A stretch of DNA of 12,692 nt from an uncultured Ruminococcus sp. (GCA_946544695.1 CAMNMO010000049.1:1-12692), one strand, 5' to 3'. Counted from the first letter of the stretch, positions 6,514 to 12,660 are shown. Numbers and translations: made by a program. The notes: generated by a model not told the origin, from the sequence alone.

Positions 6514-7251
6514 ATGTCTAAAATCATTGCAGTTACATCAGGTAAGGGTGGAACGGGCAAATCTTCCATCAGTGCCTGTCTTGGATATGCACTTGCAAAG
6601 CAAGGCAACAGAACACTGATAATCGAGCTGGACTTTGGTCTTAGATGCATGGACATAATGCTGGGCATGCAGGGCAACATCACCTACGATCTGGGAGATG
6701 TGCTTGAAGGAACATGTGATGTTTACAAAGCGACCACCACTGTCAAGCTGGCTAATAACCTGAGCGTGCTGTGTGCACCCTCCGACCCCTTCGTTCAGCT
6801 GAAGGCTGAGGATATCGAGAGGATCACCAGTGAGATGAGAAAGTATTTTGACTATATCCTTATAGATACATCGGCAGGTATAAACGGTTCGGTATTTGAT
6901 ATCGTGACCAATTCGGACCTGATACTGATAGTGACCACGCCCGATCCTGTCTGCGTAAGAGATGCGCAGATGATGTCTGATGAGTTCTACAAGAGGGGCA
7001 ACCAGAAGCAGAGACTGATCATCAACAAGGCAAGCAAGAGGATATTTGAGTTTGAGGAGATGGACGACCTTGATGCCATCATCGACACTGTCGGCGTTCA
7101 GCTGCTGGGCGTTATCCCCGAAGATTCGGCTATACCGCTGGCAACGGGCAAGGGTGCTCCGCTGTCATCCAGCTCTATGGGCTTTGTGGCATTCTCGGCT
7201 ATCTCAAGAAGGATAAAGGGCGAGCACATACCGATACAGATCAAAATGTGA
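6514..7251 (+). CDS. minD: MinD/ParA-family P-loop ATPase
   Basis: A 245-residue deviant-Walker-A ATPase of the MinD/ParA group. Seen are KGGTGKS (11-17) with the signature Lys11 and Lys16, the switch I-type LDFGLRCMDIMLG with Asp40, and the Walker B/switch II IDTSAGI with Asp118. LDFGLR and IDTSAG are closer to MinD than to Soj/ParA. MinD binds the membrane as an ATP dimer and positions division or polar proteins. The C-terminus (SRRIKGEHIPIQIKM) does not show the usual strong lysine-rich amphipathic helix that anchors MinD, so membrane binding is uncertain. No minC or minE is next to it. The start at 6514 is chosen because AAAGGAG lies ten bases upstream; the in-frame ATG at 6421 has no ribosome site and the added 31 residues do not fit the family. 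It is probably co-transcribed with mgsA, 35 bases downstream. Confidence 0.8.
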   Translation: MSKIIAVTSGKGGTGKSSISACLGYALAKQGNRTLIIELDFGLRCMDIMLGMQGNITYDLGDVLEGTCDVYKATTTVKLANNLSVLCAPSDPFVQLKAEDIERITSEMRKYFDYILIDTSAGINGSVFDIVTNSDLILIVTTPDPVCVRDAQMMSDEFYKRGNQKQRLIINKASKRIFEFEEMDDLDAIIDTVGVQLLGVIPEDSAIPLATGKGAPLSSSSMGFVAFSAISRRIKGEHIPIQIKM

Positions 7252-7286
7252 GTTTGACGGATTAATTGAAACTGGGGGGAACCAAT

Positions 7287-7697
7287 TTGAATATTGCACT
7301 TATTGCTCACGATACCAAGAAGGAACTGATGGTACAGTTTTGTATTGCTTACTGCGGTATATTAAGCAAGCACAGACTTTGTGCTACGGGTACTACCGGC
7401 AAGATAGTGGCTGAAGCCACAGGTCTTTCCATACAGCGCTACATGGGCGGCTCGCAGGGCGGTGACCAGCAGATCGCTGCAAGGATCTCCTGCAACGAGA
7501 TCGACCTGCTGCTCTTCTTCCGTGACCCTATCTCCGCCAAGCCTCATGAGCCCAACGAGATGAATCTGCTAAGGCTCTGTGATGTACACAACATCCCTGT
7601 GGCTACCAATATCGCCACCGCCGAAGCACTTATCCATTCTCTCGAAAGGGGCGACCTTGACTGGCGTGATATCGTCAATCCCACTACGCCTAACTGA
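7287..7697 (+). CDS. mgsA: Methylglyoxal synthase
   Basis: Converts dihydroxyacetone phosphate to methylglyoxal and phosphate, a cytoplasmic bypass of lower glycolysis that relieves sugar-phosphate build-up. With the TTG start at 7287 the protein is 136 residues and opens (M)NIALIAHDTKK, aligning with the Bacillus enzyme (137 residues). A G-run (7274-7279) seven bases upstream serves as a weak ribosome site; an in-frame TTG at 7266 lacks one. Visible active-site residues are His8 and Asp9, the ATGTTG phosphate loop (33-38), GGDQQ with the expected catalytic base Asp60 (E. coli Asp71), Asp80 and His87. The position of E. coli Asp101 is Asn90 here (PHEPN). Rare start and weak ribosome site suggest low or coupled translation after minD. 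A terminator follows. Confidence 0.93.
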   Translation: MNIALIAHDTKKELMVQFCIAYCGILSKHRLCATGTTGKIVAEATGLSIQRYMGGSQGGDQQIAARISCNEIDLLLFFRDPISAKPHEPNEMNLLRLCDVHNIPVATNIATAEALIHSLERGDLDWRDIVNPTTPN

Positions 7698-7742
7698 TAC
7701 GGGTCCGCTCGCTTTGCTGCGGGCTGTTTCACGGTCTTATCT

Positions 7743-7776
7743 GCCGACAGACTTTGCGTTTGTCGGCTTTTTATTT
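7743..7776 (+). terminator. Rho-independent terminator after mgsA
   Basis: GCCGACA (7743-7749) pairs with TGTCGGC (7761-7767) over 7 bp with an 11-base loop, followed directly by TTTTTATTT. It should end the minD-mgsA transcript. Confidence 0.87.
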
Positions 7777-7792
7777 GCCTGCGGAAGATGGC

Positions 7793-7807
7793 GGGCGGGG
7801 GGGCGGG
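7793..7807 (+). other. G-quadruplex-type motif
   Basis: Four GGG tracts (7793-7795, 7797-7799, 7801-7803, 7805-7807) are separated by single bases (C, G, C), the most compact arrangement predicted to fold as a G-quadruplex. It lies on the non-template strand between the mgsA terminator and the DUF218 gene, so it would also appear in RNA reading toward that gene. Confidence 0.6.
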
Positions 7808-7823
7808 AAAGCTGTCCGTTAGC

Positions 7824-7839
7824 AAGCGCAGCGGCGCTT
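7824..7839 (+). other. Short GC hairpin upstream of the DUF218 gene
   Basis: AAGCGC (7824-7829), loop AGCG, GCGCTT (7834-7839): a perfect 6-bp stem with a tetraloop. Only TTT follows, so it is not a convincing terminator. With the G-rich motif just before it, this is the only structure in the 7777-7895 spacer; no promoter could be assigned there. Confidence 0.4.
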
Positions 7840-7895
7840 TGTGCCGATGCAGCGCAGTTTGACTGCCCGCAGATCGTTCGATGGAGGTGCACCGC

Positions 7896-8492
7896 ATGAA
7901 ATTATCCGAACTGCTGAAACAGCAGCCCACCGATGAAAATATTCAGCACCTGTTGTTTGAAGGCATGGACTATAACGGCGAAAATGCCGACCTTATCATG
8001 GTGCTTGGCAGCAGGAAAGCCTGCGACTACCGTGTGCCCGAAGCTGTGCGGCTGTACAATGAGGGCAAAGCACCGCTGATCCTTCTCAGCGGCGGTCAGA
8101 TGCAGGAAACTTCTCTCGGGGTGATGGCAGAATGGGAAAGCATGAAAATAGCGGCACTTGCGTCGGGTGTCCCCGAAGGTGATATACTGACCGAAAAGCT
8201 GTCAAAAAACACTGCCGAGAATTTTATGTTCTCGTGTAAACTGCTGGCGGGCTGTTATCCTCAGTGCGCAAAAATAATTCTGGTCACTACCGCTTACCAT
8301 CAGCGCAGGGCGATGTGTACCGCAAAAAAGTTCATGCCCGGGTATGACATTATTCCCTGTCCCGTGCAAAAGGGGTCCGCTGCAAAAGAAAATTGGTATA
8401 AAACTAACAAAGGCAGGCAGACGGTACTTGACGAATGGCAAAAATTAAGTTATTATATAAGGAAGGGTATTTTTCAGGATACCGAGTTATGA
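7896..8492 (+). CDS. YdcF/DUF218-family protein
   Basis: A 198-residue protein of the DUF218 (YdcF/SanA-like) superfamily. Seen in order are the first strand and loop MVLGSRK (35-41), the arginine helix PEAVRLYNEGKAP, LLSGGQ (63-68), EKLSKNTAEN (100-109, the typical E-S-NT-EN signature) and VTTAYHQRRA (130-139, the typical T-x-HxxRA signature). The family has a Rossmann-like nucleotide-binding fold and is linked in some members to envelope or vancomycin-sensitivity phenotypes, but the reaction is not settled. This version lacks an N-terminal membrane segment and should be cytoplasmic. The start at 7896 has GGAGGT (7883-7888) seven bases upstream; the ATG at 7881 would overlap that site. It is followed two bases after the stop by the ribosome site of a small ORF, and by hisS. 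Confidence 0.88.
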   Translation: MKLSELLKQQPTDENIQHLLFEGMDYNGENADLIMVLGSRKACDYRVPEAVRLYNEGKAPLILLSGGQMQETSLGVMAEWESMKIAALASGVPEGDILTEKLSKNTAENFMFSCKLLAGCYPQCAKIILVTTAYHQRRAMCTAKKFMPGYDIIPCPVQKGSAAKENWYKTNKGRQTVLDEWQKLSYYIRKGIFQDTEL

Positions 8493-8506
8493 CGGAGGTC
8501 ACAGAT

Positions 8507-8563
8507 ATGAAAATGTTCTGTATCGAACCGTGGGGCAGTCAGCCACGACATCGCAGCTTATAA
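8507..8563 (+). CDS. Small ORF, 18 residues, upstream of hisS
   Basis: The frame reads MKMFCIEPWGSQPRHRSL then TAA. GGAGGT (8494-8499) lies seven bases upstream, the same spacing as the strongest genes here, and begins just after the DUF218 stop codon. The peptide has a single His within Arg-His-Arg, four codons before the stop. It may be a leader peptide, a small protein or the remnant of a longer gene. There is no His codon run and no terminator/antiterminator pair is evident, so classic attenuation of hisS is not supported. TATAAT at 8559-8564 overlaps its stop and could serve hisS, though its -35 (CAGTCA, 17 bp) is poor. Confidence 0.4.
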   Translation: MKMFCIEPWGSQPRHRSL

Positions 8564-8588
8564 TGCTGATGTACGTACTGTAACTATT

Positions 8589-8602
8589 CCCGCCCCTGCG
8601 GG
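8589..8602 (+). other. Small hairpin in the hisS leader
   Basis: CCCGC, loop CCCT, GCGGG: a 5-bp GC stem ending nine bases before the GGAGGT site of hisS (8612-8617). No T-run follows. The 8493-8625 spacer shows none of the conserved T-box sequence that often precedes clostridial aminoacyl-tRNA synthetase genes. Confidence 0.4.
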
Positions 8603-8625
8603 CTTAATAATGGAGGTTTAATTAA

Positions 8626-9948
8626 ATGGCAATGATACAAAGACCAAAGGGCACCGCTGATATGGTGCCTGCACAGGCTTATAAATGGCACACTGTGGAA
8701 AAGCTTGCGGCTGAGACAGCTGAGATGTACGGTTTCAAGGAGATAAGAGTACCTACCTTTGAGGACACGGGTCTGTTCATAAGGTCGGTGGGCGAGACCA
8801 CTGATGTGGTGCAGAAGGAGATGTTCACCGTTTCTGCAACGGGTGATGATACCTTTACCCTGCGCCCTGAGGGTACCGCAGGCGTTATGCGTGCTGTGGT
8901 GGAGAACGGTCTGCTGAATGAGGCTTTTCCCCAGAAACTCTACTACATCACTTCCTGCTTCCGTCACGAGAACGTCCAGAAGGGCAGACTGCGTGAGTTC
9001 CACCAGTTCGGCTGCGAGATGGTGGGTTCGGCTGACGCTAAGGCTGATGCTGATGTCATCTCGATGGCTAAAAGCCTGATGGACAGGGTGGGGCTTGAAA
9101 ATATCAGGCTGAATATCAATTCCATCGGCTGCCCAAAGTGCAGGGCTGATTACCAGAAGGCGCTGCGTGACTATTTCTCGCCGCACCGTGAGACCCTTTG
9201 CGATACCTGCAAGGAAAGACTTGAAAAGAACCCCATGAGACTGCTCGACTGCAAGTCGCCTATCTGTCAGGGCATAGCTAAGGACGCCCCGCTGATAGTT
9301 GACTATCTCTGTGAGGACTGCGACGCTCACTTCAAGCAGCTGCAAAAGTACCTCTCGCTTATGAATATCGACTTCGATATCAACCCCCGCATCGTGCGTG
9401 GTCTTGATTACTATACCAGAACTGTTTTTGAGTTCATCGCTGACGGTATCGGCGCTCAGAGCACTGTGTGCGGCGGCGGACGCTATGACGGTCTGCTGGA
9501 AGAACTCAGCGGCAAGCAGGTGCCTGCACTGGGTTTCGGCATGGGTCTGGAAAGACTGATAATGACTATGGAACAGCAGAACTGCGATTTCATGGAGGCT
9601 AAGACCTGTGACCTCTATATCGCTTCGATGGGTCAGGACGCTGCTGAGCGTGCCATGAGCCTTGCTATGGAGCTGAGAGATGAGGGATACTTCGTTGAGT
9701 ATGACCTGATGGGCAGAGGTATCAAGCCGCAGATGAAGTACGCTGACAAGATAGGCTCGAAATTCGTACTGGTCATCGGTTCGAGCGAGCTGGAAAGCGG
9801 CAATGCAAAGCTCAAAAATATGGCAAGCGGCGAACAGACAGATATCAAGCTGAACTCAAGCTTTGTTGACAGCTTCTCAAATGCGCTGACCGCTGAGATG
9901 TTCAAGGATATCGACGGCGAGATAGCTTCGCTGCTCGGGAAGGAGTGA
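8626..9948 (+). CDS. hisS: Histidyl-tRNA synthetase
   Basis: Charges tRNA-His with histidine in the cytoplasm; essential for translation. It is a class II synthetase of 440 residues, close to the usual 420-430. Visible are LRPEGTA (79-85), motif 2 FRHENVQKGRLREFHQFG (112-129, with Arg113 and Glu115), the histidine-binding GLDYYTRTVFEF (259-270), GGGRYDG and motif 3 GFGMGLERL (303-311). The C-terminal anticodon-binding domain spans roughly 340-440. The cysteine-rich insertion, CPKC (169-172) followed by C-x2-C, C and C-x2-C groups, is typical of clostridial HisRS proteins and may bind zinc. GGAGGT lies eight bases before the start. The next gene's ribosome site lies inside the last codons of hisS, so the downstream gene is coupled. 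No T-box is present. Confidence 0.96.
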   Translation: MAMIQRPKGTADMVPAQAYKWHTVEKLAAETAEMYGFKEIRVPTFEDTGLFIRSVGETTDVVQKEMFTVSATGDDTFTLRPEGTAGVMRAVVENGLLNEAFPQKLYYITSCFRHENVQKGRLREFHQFGCEMVGSADAKADADVISMAKSLMDRVGLENIRLNINSIGCPKCRADYQKALRDYFSPHRETLCDTCKERLEKNPMRLLDCKSPICQGIAKDAPLIVDYLCEDCDAHFKQLQKYLSLMNIDFDINPRIVRGLDYYTRTVFEFIADGIGAQSTVCGGGRYDGLLEELSGKQVPALGFGMGLERLIMTMEQQNCDFMEAKTCDLYIASMGQDAAERAMSLAMELRDEGYFVEYDLMGRGIKPQMKYADKIGSKFVLVIGSSELESGNAKLKNMASGEQTDIKLNSSFVDSFSNALTAEMFKDIDGEIASLLGKE

Positions 9949-9952
9949 TTTT

Positions 9953-10291
9953 ATGGCAGGCAAAAGATGTGAACGCTGCGAGAATATCATGGTCCGTGAG
10001 ATAAGAAGTCCGCAGGAATACCTGTTCTGCTGCAATGCGCTGCTGGGCGTACTGCTTTCGGGCGATGTGGAGATGACCTTCGCAAGCTGCCCGCTCAGTC
10101 AGGTGGTGGACGATGACATGAATTTCCTCAAAGAGAGATACTTCCATCAGTTCAGGTGCACAAACTGCGGCACTGTCTACGGCATGCTTTTCCACACTAA
10201 GACAGGCGGCGAGATAAGGATAAACGACAAGGTGTTCGACCCTGCTGATTATCCCGACAAGAAGCCTGAGGGTGATACCGCAGATGCCTGA
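9953..10291 (+). CDS. Unrecognised CxxC protein, 112 residues
   Basis: I cannot name a family. The protein carries CERC (6-9) near the start and CTNCG (69-73) in the second half, the two-knuckle layout of a zinc ribbon. The second knuckle is followed by VYGMLFHTKTGGEIRINDKVF, which could be the beta-strands of such a ribbon. Cys26, Cys27 and Cys46 add further potential ligands. There is no signal peptide or membrane segment. The ribosome site AGGAG (9941-9945) lies in the last codons and stop of hisS, giving a four-base gap between genes, and the 3' end overlaps the next start by eight bases. The tight packing suggests translation coupled to hisS. A role in RNA or protein binding would be a guess. 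Confidence 0.75.
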   Translation: MAGKRCERCENIMVREIRSPQEYLFCCNALLGVLLSGDVEMTFASCPLSQVVDDDMNFLKERYFHQFRCTNCGTVYGMLFHTKTGGEIRINDKVFDPADYPDKKPEGDTADA

Positions 10292-10757
10292 GAGATTCAC
10301 AGTCAGTTCAAAGCTGGCGAAGAAAAAGCTGCTGAAGACAATCAACGGCGACATGCTGGAATACAGACCGTCGTGGAACATACTCAGCACAGGCAGGTTC
10401 ATGAGAATGCACCGTTCTGACAGCGTGTACTATGGCAGGATAAGCGGCGACAAGGTGATGCTGTTCTATCATAAGGCAGGCAAGCGTGACGGCGGTTCAA
10501 CGGGGTTTTACGGCACTGTCAGCGATAACGGCGACGGCTGCGTGCTCACAGGCACGTTCCGCAAGCCGATATATGCTTATGTGTTCGCACTGGTGTTTGC
10601 TCTGCTGACACTGCTGTGCGCACTGGGGACCTACGCAGGCGGCTCGGTGACGGGTGCGCTGGTGTTCCTGGGATTCGGCGTGGTCGGTACGGCGGCTATG
10701 CTGTGGGACAACAGCAAAAAACAGCTGAAAAAGTATCTCGGTCAGTTTGGCGGGTGA
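10284..10757 (+). CDS. Two-TM membrane protein of unknown function
   Basis: A 157-residue protein with a soluble basic N-terminal domain of about 94 residues and two C-terminal membrane helices (about 97-117 and 121-141) ending in a basic tail (KKQLKKYLGQFGG). The N-domain is rich in beta-prone stretches (SVYYGRISGDKVMLFYH, TGFYGTVSDNGDGCVLTGTF), with a strand-turn-strand look. I recognise no named family. The ATG at 10284 overlaps the preceding stop by eight bases and has GAGGGTGAT nine bases upstream; an in-frame GTG at 10272 would overlap that site. Translation is very likely coupled to the CxxC protein. The charge pattern suggests both termini are cytoplasmic. No promoter precedes it and no strong terminator follows; CGGC-GAAAA-GCCG-TTT at 10811-10826 is only a weak candidate. 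Confidence 0.75.
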   Translation: MPERFTVSSKLAKKKLLKTINGDMLEYRPSWNILSTGRFMRMHRSDSVYYGRISGDKVMLFYHKAGKRDGGSTGFYGTVSDNGDGCVLTGTFRKPIYAYVFALVFALLTLLCALGTYAGGSVTGALVFLGFGVVGTAAMLWDNSKKQLKKYLGQFGG

Positions 10758-10830
10758 ATGCTGTTTTTGGTCTCACCATGACATGGCACAGCCTGAGATC
10801 ACGGGCAGTGCGGCGAAAAGCCGTTTGACA

Positions 10831-10858
10831 TTACAGCTATCCCTTTAGCATGCTGTAA
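10831..10858. repeat. Inverted repeat in the 10758-11080 spacer
   Basis: TTACAGC (10831-10837) and GCTGTAA (10852-10858) are perfect 7-bp complements with a 14-base loop. It lies about 75 bases after the membrane-protein stop codon. The spacer contains no gene, only this repeat, the family 3 element and the hairpin at 11017-11050. Confidence 0.4.
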
Positions 10859-10886
10859 AAGCTCCATAACGGGATAAATACGTGTT

Positions 10887-10939
10887 GGTGTTCTCCTTTC
10901 CGTGCGTTCACGCTTATGCATGCGGCGGGGGAAAGAGAA
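10887..10939 (+). repeat. Hairpin element with GGTGTTCTCC start (family 3, copy b)
   Basis: GGTGTTCTCC at the left and GCGGCGGGGGA at the right match the element at 2651-2682. Here the middle is longer (CGTGCG...CGCTTATGCA) and the outer arms TTCTCCTTTCC and GGAAAGAGAA pair with one bulge. The conserved ends and variable loop suggest a mobile or recombining short repeat. Confidence 0.5.
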
Positions 10940-11016
10940 ACGCCGGATCATTACTTCCGCAGAAATGCTGCTCGGTATGGCGTATCGACGGAATGACCAC
11001 AATAAGGATCAACAAA

Positions 11017-11050
11017 AGGCGGGGAAAGTCAGGTTTAGCCTTCCCCGCCT
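11017..11050. terminator. Strong hairpin, terminator-like on the minus strand
   Basis: AGGCGGGGAA (11017-11026) and TTCCCCGCCT (11041-11050) are perfect 10-bp complements with a 14-base loop. On the plus strand it is followed by CGATCTTTAA, a poor tail; on the minus strand it is followed by TTTTGTT, but no minus-strand gene is nearby. It ends 18 bases before the ribosome site of the next gene, so it may instead protect or regulate that message. Confidence 0.45.
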
Positions 11051-11080
11051 CGATCTTTAAACAGGATAGGAGGAGACTCG

Positions 11081-11728
11081 ATGAAAAAGCCTAAGATGGG
11101 GGCTGCGATAACGCTGTTTCTGGTGATGGGGATAATATTCCCCGCCTGTTTCCTGTGGGCGGTGACACAGGGAATATTTTTTGAAGATGAGTACGCCGAA
11201 CGTGGCAGACCTGTCACGGTGACGGTGGTGCGTGTGGTAAGGGTGGGCAGTACCAGCGATGTGACCGTAAAGTATAAGGACGAGGACGGTCAGTGGATAG
11301 AAGCAAGCTGCACTGCCAATCAGAACGTCATGGCGGGGCAGACCCTCGAGGGCTATGTGCTGCCCGAAAATCCCTATCAGGTGTACTGCAAACCCGATAT
11401 GGCGCTGAAGATACTGCTTTATGCGCTGATAGGCGGCGTGGCTGTCGGCGGCTGGGCGATACTCATAGGCGTGCTGAGAGACAGGTCGAAGTACAACAAG
11501 CTTATAAAAAACGGCATACAAATGCGTGCAAGACTGACAAGCTGGCATAACGAGCGTGGCATGATAGATGCGCAGTTTCAGATATTCCGCAGTAACGGTC
11601 AGGAACAGATAATAAATATAACCGCCATGAAGGGCACGCCTGTGGTGGGTGAATACTACAACATAGTGTGCGCCGAACAGCCTAACGGCAGTATCGTGGC
11701 GGCGCTTGACGATGACAGGCTGAGGTGA
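11081..11728 (+). CDS. Two-TM DUF3592-like membrane protein
   Basis: A 215-residue membrane protein: helix 1 at about 7-28, an outside segment of about 80 residues, helix 2 at about 111-132, and a cytoplasmic C-terminal domain of about 80 residues. The outside segment, with VTVKYKDEDGQWIEA and then GQTLEGYVLPENPYQVY, fits the DUF3592 pattern (a strand-rich domain ending in a 'V-P-x-NP' motif before the second helix). The cytoplasmic part repeats a similar strand-rich style (MRARLTSWHNERGMIDAQFQIF). The function of such proteins is unknown. AGGAGG (11068-11073) lies seven bases upstream. The rsuA start is four bases after its stop, so the two are probably co-transcribed. The family call is from pattern resemblance only. 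Confidence 0.75.
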   Translation: MKKPKMGAAITLFLVMGIIFPACFLWAVTQGIFFEDEYAERGRPVTVTVVRVVRVGSTSDVTVKYKDEDGQWIEASCTANQNVMAGQTLEGYVLPENPYQVYCKPDMALKILLYALIGGVAVGGWAILIGVLRDRSKYNKLIKNGIQMRARLTSWHNERGMIDAQFQIFRSNGQEQIINITAMKGTPVVGEYYNIVCAEQPNGSIVAALDDDRLR

Positions 11729-11732
11729 GGAT

Positions 11733-12476
11733 ATGGGCGAGAAAATGAGACTTGACAGGCTGGTGGCATCGCAGTTTGCGGATGTTTCAAGGGCTGATGT
11801 TAAAAAGCTGTGCCTGAAAAAGAAGATATCCGTCAACGGCAGGCTGATGGCAAGGTCTGACGAAAAGGTTGATACAGATGACGAGATAATCGTGAATGGC
11901 GAAAGGCTGGTCTACAAAAAGCATATCTATATAATGCTGAACAAGCCCGCAGGCGTGGTGTGTTCGACTAAGGAAGGGGACAGCATGACCGTGCTTGACC
12001 TTGTGCCCGAAAAGCTGATGAGACAGGGACTTTTTCCCGCAGGGCGTCTCGACAAGGACACTGAGGGCTTTGTGCTGATTACCGATGACGGTGAACTCAG
12101 CCACAGGATGCTGTCACCTAAAACACATGTACCCAAGACATATTTTGTCAGGCTGGAGAAGCCCTGGGAGGAAAGCTACCGTGAGGTGATGGCGGCAGGC
12201 ATGACTATCGATGGTCTGCGGGAGGGCGACAGTGAAGAAAAGTGTCTGCCCGCAGAGTTCACGGGGTCCTGCGAAAACGTTTGCGAATGTACCCTTATTT
12301 TGCATGAAGGAAAGTTCCATCAGGTCAAACGTATGTTTGAAAAGCTGGGTAATAAAGTGGTCTATCTGAAGCGCACTGCGATAGGCGAAATGCCTTTAGA
12401 TAGGGACTTACAGCTTGGTGAGTGTTTGGAGATACTGCACAAAGATGTTGAAAAATTATTGGCAGTCAAATGCTAG
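11733..12476 (+). CDS. rsuA: RsuA/RluB/E/F-family pseudouridine synthase
   Basis: Converts a uridine in ribosomal RNA to pseudouridine; by resemblance to RsuA the likely target is the site equivalent to E. coli 16S U516. The 247-residue protein has an N-terminal S4 RNA-binding domain (MRLDRLVASQFADVSRADVK through about residue 58), then IYIMLNKPAGVVCS (65-78), the catalytic AGRLDKDTEG (103-112) with Asp107, KTYFVRLE, and the closing HQVKRMFEKLGNKVVYLKR. RsuA is usually about 230 residues. It lies four bases after the DUF3592-like gene; the ribosome site GAGG (11722-11725) is inside that gene's last codons, seven bases from the ATG. A second in-frame ATG at 11745 lacks a site. Discriminating RsuA from RluB, RluE and RluF needs tree placement. 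Confidence 0.92.
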   Translation: MGEKMRLDRLVASQFADVSRADVKKLCLKKKISVNGRLMARSDEKVDTDDEIIVNGERLVYKKHIYIMLNKPAGVVCSTKEGDSMTVLDLVPEKLMRQGLFPAGRLDKDTEGFVLITDDGELSHRMLSPKTHVPKTYFVRLEKPWEESYREVMAAGMTIDGLREGDSEEKCLPAEFTGSCENVCECTLILHEGKFHQVKRMFEKLGNKVVYLKRTAIGEMPLDRDLQLGECLEILHKDVEKLLAVKC

Positions 12477-12541
12477 AAATGGAAATTTCTGGAACTGCTA
12501 TATGCATTTTCGTTAATATACATAAAGTAACGCAGTAAAGT

Positions 12542-12575
12542 TTAGTTAAAAAAACTCTTGCTACTTAGTTAAAAA
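12542..12575 (+). repeat. Direct repeat flanking the right-edge promoter
   Basis: TTAGTTAAAAA occurs at 12542-12552 and again at 12565-12575, identical over 11 bases with starts 23 bases apart, about two helical turns. The -35 hexamer (12558-12563) lies between the copies. This spacing suits a regulator binding both copies on one face of the helix. Confidence 0.55.
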
Positions 12576-12586
12576 TTTGTTATGAT
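12558..12586 (+). promoter_or_regulatory. Sigma-A promoter of the right-edge gene
   Basis: TTGCTA (12558-12563) and TATGAT (12581-12586) are 17 bp apart. The predicted start is near 12593, giving a leader of about 68 nt before the ATG at 12661. Confidence 0.7.
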
Positions 12587-12602
12587 ATATGTGTACTAAA
12601 TT

Positions 12603-12626
12603 CGGGCATAAGTGTGACCATGCCTG
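12603..12626 (+). promoter_or_regulatory. Leader hairpin before the partial ABC ATPase gene
   Basis: CGGGCAT (12603-12609) pairs with ATGCCTG (12620-12626) over 7 bp, including one G-T wobble, with a 10-base loop. It sits at the 5' end of the predicted leader and could stabilise the message. Confidence 0.45.
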
Positions 12627-12660
12627 AGTAAGGAAAAATTCAATAGGGAGGTTCTTTTTA

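Noticed and set aside
8493..8625. T-box riboswitch upstream of hisS
   Set aside because: The conserved T-box sequence and a terminator/antiterminator pair are not present, and the spacer is too short for a standard T-box leader.
10811..10826. CGGC-GAAAA-GCCG-TTT as terminator of the hisS unit
   Set aside because: A four-base-pair stem and three T are too weak to call.
12475..12490. AGAAAT-GGAA-ATTTCT at the rsuA stop codon as a terminator
   Set aside because: The stem is short and A/T-rich, it overlaps the stop codon and no T-run follows. It may be a chance palindrome.
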